Positions 25,701 through 37,300 of a stretch of DNA of 64,000 bases are shown piece after piece (position 1 is the stretch's first letter; each line of letters starts with the position of its first letter). The notes below the pieces were generated by a model. The model worked only from the letters and a program-made list of their open reading frames with translations. It was not told the origin of the DNA and made no database searches. Source of the DNA: Coturnix japonica (lineage: Eukaryota; Chordata; Aves; Galliformes; Phasianidae). Made by a program: the position numbers and the translations under genes. Location of the stretch: positions 34,920,775-34,984,774 of the forward strand of contig NC_029519.1 in NCBI RefSeq assembly GCF_001577835.2, read 5' to 3'.

Positions 25701-26379
25701 CATCTCGCTCTTTCTCTCACATGTTAGAAACTGACACGTTTGAGAGAAAATTCTGATCCCTGTTTCTATGTCCAAGAACTAAAGAGTATGTAAACATAGC
25801 TGTTATCCTCACATCTGGCTTTTTATTTTTTAATAGAAACTATAGAAATATTAACAGTGAGAAACAGGTAACCAAATCTTTGCTTGTTCAAAGTTAGGGA
25901 AGGCTTTGGTACTGATGTACATGTTCTATAATGTGGTTAAATGGTTGGTAAAAGCAGCACGTGTATTTTGTGACTGGGTTAACTTCTCATTGGTCTTAAA
26001 ACTCTGACCCCTTTTACTATGGCTGTTCCTCATGACCCAGTATGCTAATCTGGACAGTGCAAGGTGCCTGTCATATATAATAGAGCAAGAAATCTTGTTA
26101 TTTTAGAAGACTGTTGAACTTGGCTTTTTTGCTTTTAGAATCTATGTTGTAAAAATACAGATAGGGATGTGGCTTTAAATTCTTGGGGAGGAAAAAACCA
26201 ACCAACCAAACATTGCCCTGTAACTTCTTCCTTCACAACAGTACGGAACTTCCAGCCTACCTGCTCTTCTGGTGGAGTCACGGAGAATTCTACAAGCAGA
26301 AAGACACTTTCAGAATATTAATAAGAAACTGGAATATGCCCTGGAGGTACAAAGAGGGAAGTTATCCAAGGAACACTAA
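16712..26379 (+). CDS. CENPU: CENPU, inner kinetochore (CCAN) protein CENP-U / CENP-50
   Basis: CENP-U is part of the CENP-O/P/Q/R/U group of the constitutive centromere network and pairs with CENP-Q. Coding exons: 16712-16762, 17603-17720, 18631-18760, 19625-19685, 20765-20837, 21875-21992, 22344-22422, 23124-23171, 24420-24481, 25377-25533, 26242-26379. These sum to 1035 nt (344 residues). The start is the first ATG after the island (MSSKKRTKRN). The N-terminal half is basic and Ser-rich and poorly conserved. The second half matches human CENP-U: SVQLWCPNELKRSS (human VHIWCPEGMKTSD), ELDVVLAEFEKT, a coiled-coil rich in Lys, Glu and Leu, then SSLRQVVQFLTDLKEL and SSLPALLVESRRIL at the C terminus. 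Exon 4 is the weak point: a donor at 19685 (GTACGT) and one at 19778 (GTAATG) both keep frame, the second giving 375 residues. Downstream phase is unambiguous. Confidence 0.92.
17205..17390 (-). mobile_element. CR1 LINE 3'-end fragment
   Basis: CENPU intron 1. + strand contains 'ccctgccatgggctcaggct', 'cacctccagggatg', 'agtgccagcacctcactgcc' and 'ctctgagtaaagaatta', the reverse complement of a CR1 3' region. Confidence 0.85.
17834..18046 (+). mobile_element. CR1 LINE 3'-end copy
   Basis: CENPU intron 2. 'gttcttcactaggagagtgg', 'ccctggaacaggctgcccag', 'ggaggtgttcaagaccaggt', 'ttccaacccgggtcattctg' and 'tgattctga' give a well-preserved ~210 bp CR1 3' end in + orientation. Confidence 0.9.
18090..18440 (-). 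mobile_element. CR1 LINE 3'-region copy (different subfamily)
   Basis: CENPU intron 2, immediately after the + copy and in the opposite direction. + strand has 'ggttggaaaagaccttcaag', 'gggcagcttcttccag', 'cctcctctcctccaggctaa' and 'ttccttcagcca', which belong to a CR1-like 3' region distinct from the neighbour's. Confidence 0.8.
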
Positions 26380-26740
26380 GCTCTTTTAGTAGGCTTTTTG
26401 ACAATAATTGATCATTATTGTAATGGACTGTGCCCTGCTTGGTTAATTGCTGTTCTTCAGTGTTTAAAGGTCAGTGACTTCATCAGGTAGTATCTTTCTA
26501 TTGTAAAATAGCTTGCCTAAGAACTTAATTCAGAACGAAATAACTATTCCAGTTAATATAGTAAAACTTCCTGTATTCTGTTAACAACACTTGTTTTTTA
26601 ATCTTCGGTTATTTAAGTAACGTGATATTGAAACAATATGTACTTTAAAGAGGGAATGCATTGACTTTAAATGAACCAGTAACAGACAAATCTCTTTATT
26701 AATAAAATCTGTATCAGAAATAAATAGTTTTCTTCCATGT
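26380..26740 (+). other. CENPU: CENPU 3'UTR
   Basis: Follows the TAA at 26377-26379. AATAAA occurs at 26701-26706 and again at 26719-26724, so the transcript should end near 26720-26745 and overlap the end of the convergent PRIMPOL transcript by some tens of bases. Confidence 0.75.
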
Positions 26741-27045
26741 CTGGAAGTGAAGAAATACAGTATTTGGCTTATCGATAAAAGTAGAATAAACAACTAAGAA
26801 CATAGAAATTGCACAGCAGTAAGCCTTCAAAGTGCTAAATGTCTTGAAGCAGCCTTCATGAGGAGTTTCCAGCCCAGTCTTTAGCCCCAGTGATCTTTTA
26901 GACCCATTTAATCTGTTACTCACTTCCTTGTCCTGGAAGAGTGCTTTCGAACTCTCACAGTATCTTACATAGAAGGCATGTGATACCCACGCTGTATTAA
27001 AGCAAGCTTTGTTGCTACTAGTCTGTTTGCTAGCGGAGTCCATGG
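26675..27045 (-). other. PRIMPOL: PRIMPOL 3'UTR
   Basis: Runs from the stop at 27046 down to the minus-strand AATAAA (plus-strand TTTATT at 26695-26700), so cleavage is expected near 26675. End point inferred. Confidence 0.7.
26695..26706. terminator. Palindromic poly(A) signal shared by CENPU (+) and PRIMPOL (-)
   Basis: TTTATTAATAAA is its own reverse complement, so an AATAAA hexamer is presented to both converging genes by the same 12 bp. It lies 316 bp past the CENPU stop and 340 bp past the PRIMPOL stop, sensible 3'UTR lengths for both. Confidence 0.8.
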
Positions 27046-30000
27046 TTAGCTGTCCTCTTTGTTGCAAGTGTCTTGTTTCCATGACACTTCCAAAAGAACT
27101 TCATCAGGAATTTCTTCTGTGTTGTAACCCAGGCTGTCATCTGCAGCTTCTGCCAGCTCCACATCTTCAGCACTTTCTACCAAATAAGCATCATCACTTG
27201 CACTGTCCCACTGAGTGTCTTGGCATGTGTTTTCTTCCAGAGAGGCTGAGCTTTCTGACAAATCTGCAGGCTCGGAATGTGATGTTATTTCTGTGTCCTC
27301 ATGTTCATCTGTTACCGTATCATCTTCCTCCTTTTAGAGACAAGAGCATTCTTTATTCCATTTCTCTAACTGAACTCTTGCAACTGTTGCATATAATGAA
27401 TGCTGGCCAACAAGAGTTTCCAGTGAGTTTATAGCTACGTTACCAGTGGAAGCCTGTTTAATACTAATAGGAATGTGTTGGTTTTCAGCAAACTAAAAAT
27501 AGTGTACTATATACAGTTGTTTTTTCTCCTAAAGAAGGCTTTGCTTTTAGCATGTTGACAAGACAAAACACATACCTCTATGAAAAGGGAAGACAAACAT
27601 ATCGTAGGTGGCAATGCAAGACCTAAAATCAAAGGGAAGGTGCTTAATGGAAATTAAGATTCCAAACAGTGTTAAATACGATTGCTTAGCAAACAAGATA
27701 CATACTTTGTGATTTGAAGTTTGTTTCCCTGCAGACCGGATCGTGGCATTTCTGATACCAGACTTCCTTCTTTAGATCTACCAGAATCCTAAGAATGAAA
27801 TAATCATTTTGTTTTTTTGCTAACATTATGTAAAGGAAATAAATATACGCAACATGAAACTCTGACTCCAAAGGAACAGATTTTGTTTGTTCTAAACTAT
27901 GCATATTGCTTTCACACTGACATGTGGCTCTTAACATCGCAAAGTAAGTTTGGGGGAATTGTATCCCCATGGAGTAAGAGAGCGGGAATGTTAACAAGTG
28001 CTAAGAATTTCTGAGTATTCTTATACAATTGCACCTGAGCAGGAAAATTTGTACAGCTGATTTGAAGTGAAAACGGAATAGTTAAAGAACATACATGATG
28101 TTGTTACTTTTGTGGGCTCTTCCAATATTTTCACACCATCGGTAACCAGAAATGTCATAAACAAGTATTTCTTCCCCTGCAAAGTAATTCCATTGCCTTA
28201 TTGCTGAAAGAGAAAATTACTTGTTTAAAAATACTGTTGCTGATTTTCATCTGTAAATAATGGCGCAGTCGTTACCTCCTTGCACCCCGTCCTTATTAAT
28301 CAAAGAACGAACAAAGCAGTCAATCTCTGGGTATGGTGAATCCTGACAGCCTTCCATGGGCTCTATTAAAAAGAAAAAAGCCACATACTTATAATGTTCT
28401 GTAATTATAACATGTAGTAGTAACGTACCATGATATGCTATATAAATCACAGGCACAAATCTCTTACATAAAAGCAGGGATAAATCCAATGCTCAATTCC
28501 TGTAGAGCTTTCTTTTAAGTTTAGTTAAGCACTCTGGGGCAAAAGGGTTAGAGAAAAGAGCCCTCTTTTAACTTGTGCACTCACTCTGCTGAGTATCCAG
28601 CACCTGCAACCACACGTGCTGTGGCAGCAAACTGGTGCTTGATGTGGGGTGGCAAATAGAGACCTCTCCCTGATCGCTACCAGCAAGGGATGGAGAAATG
28701 GGACAGAGTATGACTGCTTTGGGACCAAGAAGAAAGGTAAGTGACATCTGGGTACTGCAAAGTGCTGGAACTGGTACAGATCAATACATCCCTACTCTGC
28801 CTTCTGTAGAAATCCAGCTGAGGAAGAGCTCTCATACGAGCTATCAGGAGTGTAAGTCACAGCACATCTAACTTAAGTGTAGTTTGTTTTTGTGCCCCTA
28901 TCCTATGAAGCAGAACAGGCTTTTTCAGTACCTTTGGTGCTTCTGGTGGTTTTACTTCTCAAAAAAGCAGACATCTTTGTCTCTTCTTCTAGAAAGTCAG
29001 ATGATAGAATTTTTGTGCCTTCTTCATATCTGAACAAAAGAGAGAATGCAAAGGAAAATGCATGATTCTTGCAGCATAGCACAGTATGATATAACACAGC
29101 ATGGTGTAAGAACAGCCCAGGGCAAACAGCTGTGGGTACCCTGCCTGAGTGAAGGGGTTGGCCCAGAAGGCCTCCAGAGACCCCCCTATTAAGGTCATCC
29201 ATTCTGTCACCCCCTTGTGCTACCTCTCCCTGTCCCTGCAGCACTTTTGGACACTTCCCTCTTCTCACTCAGCAGAGGGCAGGGTTTACTCCTTCAAAAA
29301 AGCCAAACTTTCCTGGCAGAAATCCCAGGAGCAGCCATTTAGAGACTGCTGGTCCACACTCACAGAACTATTTGCTCTAAATGTAATATTTGAGCACTTT
29401 GAAAAGCTTAAACTTTATTTTTCTTCCCATTCTGTCTTCACTGAACTGCAGTCAACTGCAAGCCTTACAGAAGGCTAAATTCAGTGCAGCAGAACTTCCC
29501 ATCCATATTTATGATATACTCAGCTGATTTCTGTAATATAAATGCAATATATGATTTGTGCTATTTGTATATTTAAAATTGTAGTGGAATTACAGCATTA
29601 CCTAACATTGCAGACCAAAGAGGAAAGAAAATATGCTTCCTCCAAAGAAATGTTCTCCTCGCAACTGGGGACAAACTTATTATCCTCTGCTATTGTCAGA
29701 ATCACATTTTTTCCTGCTTTTGATGACTTATACATCCGGAAATTTCTGTTCCTTGTGTAAACTCCTACAGGAAAACAAGTATGTCAGAACATAACAGTGC
29801 TTGCTAGGATTTACTGTCTATCTGTAAGTAAAACAATTTCACTGAGACCGAACTAAGGGTTTAAGGAATGGATGAAAACACTGCTTTCTGCTCACCTCTC
29901 ACAGAAGAAACATGGCCAACTAAGACTATGCAAACACAAATTCTTACATCATAAGGACACTCAGCATTTCCACGTCAGCATAGTTCTGACATTACCATTG

Positions 30001-33000
30001 CTGAAGGTTTCTCTTCAGCATAAAATACGATTTCACAATAACTTTGTGAAATACAGTTTAGAATAAAAAGCTGCAGTTATTTTAATCAGAAATGACATCA
30101 CGCTCATCAGGCTTCCTGTGTTCTGCATACCAGACACAACTTGTCTGAAGTGTGTATCAGGAAAATGTAATTCCAATCTCAAAAGCAAACAAAATTAATA
30201 AGGTGTTGCCTAATCTGTCTCAAGCTTTATCAGAGAGGTGGGTGCTTTAGTTGTGGATTGCATTTAATTTGTATGAAGGGAAAGGAACTGAAAATTACAA
30301 CGTCATGTGCCTTTCTATCACAGCAGCCTTGTGATGTAACTCAGTGCTCCAGCTTGCCTGGTTTAGCTTTCCAGTTTTGTGGTAAGGTGGTAGCATAAAT
30401 ATTAAAGATGGTTAATTTGGGGGGACTAACATCAAATCCTTAAAAGATGCATCAACACAGTGAACAGTTTGTTTTCCTTTCATTTCCATTCTCTAGTTAA
30501 TATCTCAAAGGAATGCTAGTTAGTAGCTGTATAAAGTGATCCTGTATCAGTAATGGAGAAGCCTAACAAAATACCAACTTTGGGATTATGTTTCAACAGA
30601 TCAGACATACTCGAGAGTATTAAGGCTAGCAATAGAAATGATCCTGTGTACCCCATTAGAAGAATTTGAAGTCAGAGGGGTTCTTCAGTGAAGTGTAAGA
30701 AAAACATGATAATTTTTCAGATAAGTATATTGCTGAGGTACGAAAGTGTGCAAAGCTATTTACATTTCACCCAGTGCAAAGACTTCAGATTATAAGGGTG
30801 GAGGAGGGTGGCAAAAACTTCAGTTTGACCACATGTGTTGTGCTTGAGATTACTGACATTTTAATGCCACGAATAGGCAAAGAACAGGTGGGGCATGAAG
30901 TGCCCAACCCTAATTTCTATTATTATGTCATCAAAATCTAATAGCTGCCATTCCAAACAGGGAAAGACATCTCCATTTAAATGCGTATAACAATACAAAA
31001 GACCACACCTTTAATGCTTGCTTTATAATTAAGCAGTTTCTAATTCAACTAAATGACAGCAATATGACTCCTTTCAAATAGGAGCAGTTTGTCCTTCAGA
31101 CCAAAATCCGTAAGAACTGCATAGCAAGAATTTCTTCCAACTTTTAAACAAAGTAATTAAATATAGTAAACATAAAAAGTTCCAAAGGCCAAGAATCTGT
31201 GATTCCTTTGAATTGCAATGTTTATGGTCGCTGTTTAGGATTTGGTTTAAATCCCGAACATAAGAAAAAACAAAAACAGTCTTAACAATTCTGTTACCAA
31301 AGGTTAAAGGTCTGATTTCTTAAGTGTTGCTGCATCCTAAGCAGGTTTGAAAGTTCTTTTTATACTTACCTAGATCCACAAAAAGCTGCTTTTCTCCTTC
31401 TTTGTTATTTACTATTAGAAAGGAAAATTCAGAGTTTTCTCCATGGCGTGATGTTTCTGCTTCCTTCCTTTGGTCAGCAATGTCTGGCCAGGCTTTGGAA
31501 GCTTCTTTGACTGCTGTGAGGTTTGTAAGAGAACCATCCGACTCAACCGTTGGTGCAGAGCACTGGAAAGTATATCCTGCTCCTCCTTCTGCAATGGGAG
31601 CAGTGGCGTTACTCTCCATTAACCGTATGGCAGGCTGCAAAATGGTTCTTACAAAGTTACCTGATGAACAAAACAAAACACAAAAGTATGAGTCAAGAAA
31701 ATCTTAACTGCTCCTTTGCAAACCTTTTCAAAACAGCCAAGATGGAAGTTGATGCAGCTGTTTGTGTTTTTTTTCATCTCCTGGACTTTGCCGAGTCATG
31801 GCTAGTGAATAAGAAATCAATACTGGGAAAGAATTTATACCAATTTTAAATTAATTTTTGTTAAACGTGAGAAAATAAACAGTTGTGTGTGCATTAAACG
31901 TACCATGTGGCTGCTATCTTTTCCTTTGCAATTCCACCACTGAGAAACAGAAATGAATTGCTTTGGCAACCACCTCATTAGAAATAAAATAATGAAACAG
32001 AAATGCATAGGCTGTCACTGCAGTTTCCCAAGCCAAGATTCTGAACCAATTCAGGCTCAGATAGAAGAGGAGCAAAAAAGAAACAAATGTCTTCTGTAAC
32101 TTTCAAATACTTTCTCTTACCCCTCACAACACCCGTACTGTTGCAGTTATTACATGCTGCCAGTCAAGGTCTCATTTTTAAGACACTGTTCTGTGTGAGC
32201 CCTGACAAAATGCTTGTGAAACAATGCTAACAAAGATGAGATCATTCATTTTCCAGAGCAACAAACTATGATAAATCTTAAAACATTTGAATGTGTCTTA
32301 AAAATATACCAGCTCTTTCAAGTTCAATATTAGACCAGAATCTTCCTGTCACATTGAAGAATACGCATTTGTTCATGTGGATTCTGTGAAGTTATTTTAT
32401 TAAACTACGTTTCTAGATATTTCCTACCACAGAGCATTTTGCACCAAGTATGGAGTTAAGTTTTCAGACATGTTTATCATGTAGGTTACTAAAACGCATC
32501 AAAGAAAGGTCTGGATTGTAATACTACGGGTAACATGCATGGGCTTAACTGACAGGCTGCAATTATAAAATGCATTCATACTGTGACTTCAACATTTGTT
32601 GAAAAGGCCTTTCTAACAAGAACAGAGAGTTCTTTATATATTTAAGTCTGAGAGTAAATGTCAAATTCACTCAACAGTCGAGAGACAAAACTCATAGCTA
32701 ATGAGCTAGAATAAATAATTTAAGCTTCTGCTGAAAGAACTGACTAACGTAATTTAGTTAGCAGGATCACAGGCTAAAATGTCTGTCATACCGAATTATT
32801 TATCATCCATGTATTACATAAGAATTTTCTAGTGGCACAGGAGTTAAAGACCATGCTTTTGAAATAAACATCGCATTGATCCTGTTCAGCTCCTTTGTAT
32901 TTGCTGCTGTTGCTATGGTGTCATGTAAGAAGCAACTGTTCTGTGTCACATTTGGGAACGGCAGCCAATATCCTAAGCAAGTTGCTAGTAAATTCAACAG

Positions 33001-36000
33001 TCTGTTTACTTTGCCAAGTGAGCTGCTCCTCAAACTTTCAGTGACACGGATTCCAGTGCTCCTAAGAATTAAAAATGGTCCTGAGGCAATCCTGACTTGG
33101 CAGTTTTCTGTGTGTGCAGGAGTTGCTCTATCCCAAGAAATCCCAGCTTCCATCAATTAACGTTGCTTTCAGCTTTCTCTGAACTGTGTTTATACGCACC
33201 AGTGGCTTGAAGCCATCTTTGTCTTGGCTTTATGATTCTGTGTGCAACCCAAACCAGTTGTATTTACACCCAACAGTCTTAACTTTAATTGTTAATTAAA
33301 GAGTTACATTAATCTGAAAATTAACTGATTATTGTAAAATGATTTTCAAGCCAAATAACAGTCTTGCCAGTAATTTTATAAGTCAAATAGAAACCCAAGA
33401 AGTTATGTTTTTACAAAAATAAATGCTAATTATGGTAAAAGAAAGTAAAAGATGAGGAATAATGACACTTAAAATAGTAATAGTCATTTTTGCTGGGGTA
33501 ATTGTTTCCACATACTAATCAATTAAAATACATATTTGAATATGAGACGGCACTGTGAAGAGTCAAAACCTTTTCTTTCTAGCGCATGAGAGAAAAGAAC
33601 ACACTTACCAACGTGAATGTTATCCTTGAATACAGTCTTACAGGGTAGGAATATCAAGTGCCGGCTAAACTTTTCATCAGTGCTGGAATCTAAATTCAAG
33701 ACATCTCTGGCTGAGCAGTTAACATCATACAGTTCTTTTAACTTCCGACTGACCAGCTGGAAATTATATGAACATCAGTTTGGTTATTTTCTCTAGTATT
33801 TGTAAAGTGCTGTCTGTGAAATCTAACACAAATGCAGATCCTTATATGATGGAATGTAAGACATTCTTCTAAGAGCCTACTTTCTCATTCTGCAGTTGCA
33901 CTGGGTCTCGTTTTCCAATCAAATTTGCAATAGAATAGAAACTTGCACTATTTAATTGAATTGACAACAAACATATTTAACTTCAGGTATCAAAATTGAT
34001 GAGTGCAGTCACCTGGTTTTCTCTACATCATTATTGAAATCAACTTCAACGAAGGTGCCTAAAATCAGAAGGATTTTGTCTAAGCTTTGATGTGACTGCA
34101 CCCGTTAGCATAGGGAATGATCTGAAGAACATTCAGATGGAACTTTTATTGATACAATTCTGAAGAATAACTAAAACACTCATTCACTTTTACAGCTTTG
34201 AAGTGCCAGAGCACATAAAACAATCTGCAAGCAAATTCACAACAGTAAACCTACAGTGAATGCGAGCATTCTGGCACCCGTCATGCTCTAGCATGAAGCA
34301 GGCAACCTAAGCTGTAATTAAAATGTACTTTTAACTTCATTAAAAGTACCTGCTAACTCTGTAATTTTTCATTTTACTACAGAACAATCAAGATGAAGTG
34401 CTAAATACTTTGGTTTTATATAAAACCAAACCCAAACTTGCAGTAGTCTACAACATGACTGTGTTCCAGTTTACCTCAATTAGTTTTGCAACCATATCCT
34501 TTCCATCAGCTCCAGGATTTGCTGCTTTGTAGAACTCCAAATCAAAATAAAGCTTGCAAGCGTCTTTTTCAGGTATTACTTCATAGCAATGCATGAGACT
34601 TGTTTTAATACCTAATTTCCTTTTGCTGAGGAAAAGCAAAAACAAATCACAACCTCTCATGATAAACATTATAGATCCTTATCAATTGCAAACATGAATC
34701 CCACAAGTCCCAAACATTTTTATTTTTTAGTCAGCCACCCATATTCAGTGGGATCCTTAATTCACAGGAAACAACAACCGACTTCAACTCAAAGGAAAAT
34801 TGAAAAGCACTGTAGAATAGATAGATTTGTCATTGTTAAGATTATTCCTATGACCAAGATCAAACCTTGGCCGTCCCATTACAGTTCTGTGGTACTTCAC
34901 CTGTAAAGTATAGTCTATTTTATTCAAACACTTACGTGTAATAATGCCAAAGCTCTTTATATGTAGTCACAAGGTAAAACCTCTGTCCATTTTGTGTGTT
35001 CCTTTCCAAGGCAAATACATGAACGTCCTTTGAAAATAAAAACAGAGATTTTATTTTACTTTATTTTTTTAATTCAAAAGGCTTCAGAAGTTTTTATTCG
35101 ACATTCATTTTTTGGTCAAAAGTCAGTAAATACAAGGAAATTCTAAGTAGTAGATCATTGATCCTTTATCAACAGAAGTAGCATCTGTTTTTAATTAACA
35201 TCATCCTGATTTTATTTACATGAGTGAAAACGAGAAGCTTTACTTTGCTGTGCATCAGTATAAATTCTGTAAGTCCTGTTTTCCTGATCAGCAACAAGTG
35301 CATGTAATTGGAGGAAGGCCAGTGTCCTGACAGGACATCACTGACACGTTGGCAGTGCATGGCTTTACAGTAAATGGTCTTTAGACCCTATGTCATTTAG
35401 ATCCAAAAATGGAAATCTGAAACAAAAAACAAAACACCACCACAGCTGATACAGCAAAAGTACAATAGGAAAGCAGGCCAATCAGGGTTACCTGAACATC
35501 TAATGCAGCAGAGGGAAACGATACATTGCATTACGTTTCTTTAGAAGCAGCAATTTGAAAAGTATTAAGTGCAGAGAACTGGAAAAGATACATTTTGCAT
35601 AATGCATTGATTTGGATCATTACTTCACAGCACCTGAACTTGTTACCCTGATGGTAGTTGTATTGTTTTTTTTTGACTCTTGTCATTTCCTTTTTCTTCC
35701 TTATTTTTGCTTCTCTTTCTACACAACTCTCACTTCCTTCCCATCCTCCTGCCAAACGTAAAAGCTTTCTTCTCTTCAGAAAGAAGAAATTATCACTACA
35801 AGGTTACCTCAAACCACTTTTCCTACTAGAGGTTAACTCCGGGCATCAATTCTTGTATTCCAAGTAGTACTTCTTAAAGCCATCTCCAAAGAAATTAAAA
35901 CAATGACGTATCAGGACTGCAAAAGAGGGGATCTTGCAATGTGACAAAGATTTCATTGTTCACCAAGTTTTCCAGTCAAGTTCAACCTTGCAGTCACCTA

Positions 36001-36229
36001 AGAATAGAGATATTCTCTAACCATTTAGAGATATTCTCTAACCATTTACCTCCTTGCAGGTTTTCACAAAGCTGAAAGCTTCGGCCTGCCGACAAAATAT
36101 CTTCCAAACACGGGATGGCTGGAAGGGTTTGGACAGTCTTGGTTGATAGATGGTAGGCAGAGGGTTTTGTTCATAGTAAGACGCGAGTTCTTCAACTTTC
36201 TTCACTCTTTCTTCCCATTTTCTCTTCAT
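27046..36229 (-). CDS. PRIMPOL: PRIMPOL, primase-polymerase (CCDC111)
   Basis: Archaeo-eukaryotic primase-family enzyme that reprimes stalled forks in nucleus and mitochondria. Coding exons in transcript order: 36229-36050, 35027-34936, 34625-34475, 33756-33609, 31660-31370, 29764-29602, 29029-28932, 28362-28276, 28203-28095, 27788-27706, 27622-27576, 27330-27046. Total 1734 nt, 577 residues (human 560). Catalytic motifs all visible: LYFDLEF with the DxE pair (34625-34475), KFSRH (33756-33609), LFVDLG (end of 31660-31370) and YTRNRNFR (29764-29602). The zinc-finger ligands are Cys and His in WCENIGRAH (28203-28095) and two Cys in CHDPVC (27788-27706). The last exon carries both acidic RPA-binding motifs (DDAYLVESAEDVELAEAA and EIPDEVLLEV). 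The start ATG follows an acceptor by 5 nt. Between human-like blocks the exon 31660-31370 linker is divergent. No break seen. Confidence 0.95.
36006..36047. repeat. Exact 21-bp tandem duplication at a PRIMPOL splice donor
   Basis: Two identical 21-bp units, 36006-36026 and 36027-36047. Each holds AGAGATATTCTCT (AGAGA/TCTCT arms around TAT). The second unit stops one base before the donor GT of PRIMPOL's first coding exon (plus positions 36048-36049). Confidence 0.95.
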
Positions 36230-37069
36230 TTGTCCTGAAACGATTAATTACAAATAGGTTGCTATCAATTTTTATGATTCACTTCTAACTTCTTCAATGC
36301 TCATCATTGCTTTTGAATCCTTCTCTTGTTGAGCGTACTTTATTTAATGACTAGGAATAGACAATACTCCAAGTCAACACCTAACCTTGCCTACGATTCC
36401 CCTTTCAACATTAAATACTTCCACACAGTTTTGGAAGTTGATTTGTTTTCCTATTAATATAAACAAAGATCAACACAACAGATGTAGTAGGATAAGGCTT
36501 ACAGAATGGCATTAATACATTGCTCCTGAAAATGTATACAGAGCTGTGTAAAGCAACCAAAGCCAACACTTGTAAGGAGTGCAGAAAAACCTGTTATTTG
36601 TGTTTTACACATGGAGAAATTAATGATAAAATTGATTTTTTTTGTGGGGAAAAACATCACGTGGGTTCCCGATTTGAGTAACTCTGAGCTTTAATCTCAA
36701 AGGAAAAACAATATGAAATCCAAAGCTCCTTTACTTGCTGCCAACCCTTGCTATTGATTAGCATTTTCATCTGCTTTACAACCTCACGTTCTATATCCTT
36801 TCTTGCTGATTTAAACAGCAGTCCTACCTGTTATCAAGAAGCAGCACGTGATGCTGCAGTGCTTGCTATCACACAACCTTTAAACTCATAGTCATATAAA
36901 GTAATCCAAATGCTACTAAGGAAGGTAGTAAAGCAAAAAAAGAATACATGAACATGACACATGTATAATTATTTTTAAATTTTATTAGCTTTTTTTTTTT
37001 TTCTCTGGGAAAATTCAGTGCCCCTCAGCAATTCTGCAAATGGGTAAAGCCCTGCTAAGAAAACACGTG

Positions 37070-37300
37070 TATGGGAACTGCTGGGCCACAGCCTGAACCA
37101 GCTGAGCAGCTGCTTTAGGGGTGTAGCCGGCCCTGGGAGCACAGGTGGAAGCAATTCACTTGTGTGACTGGAAGGGGGCAGAGCCTGGCTCCACCTCTCC
37201 CTAACCTCATTTAAGGGCTGGCAGCCACAAGGGAAGGATCTCTACTTGGAGATCATCTCCTTTGGAGTGTTTGGTGAGCCCTGATCCTCAGAAAGGGGTA
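37070..37300 (+). promoter_or_regulatory. Promoter- or LTR-like block with a strong + strand splice donor
   Basis: GC-richer patch in AT-rich intron, antisense to PRIMPOL. It contains a TTTAAGGG TATA-like motif near 37212, about 80 bp of following sequence, and a consensus donor GGG|GTAAGT at about 37298. This could be the start of a repeat-driven antisense transcript. I could not assign a repeat family, and no transcript evidence is available. Confidence 0.3.
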
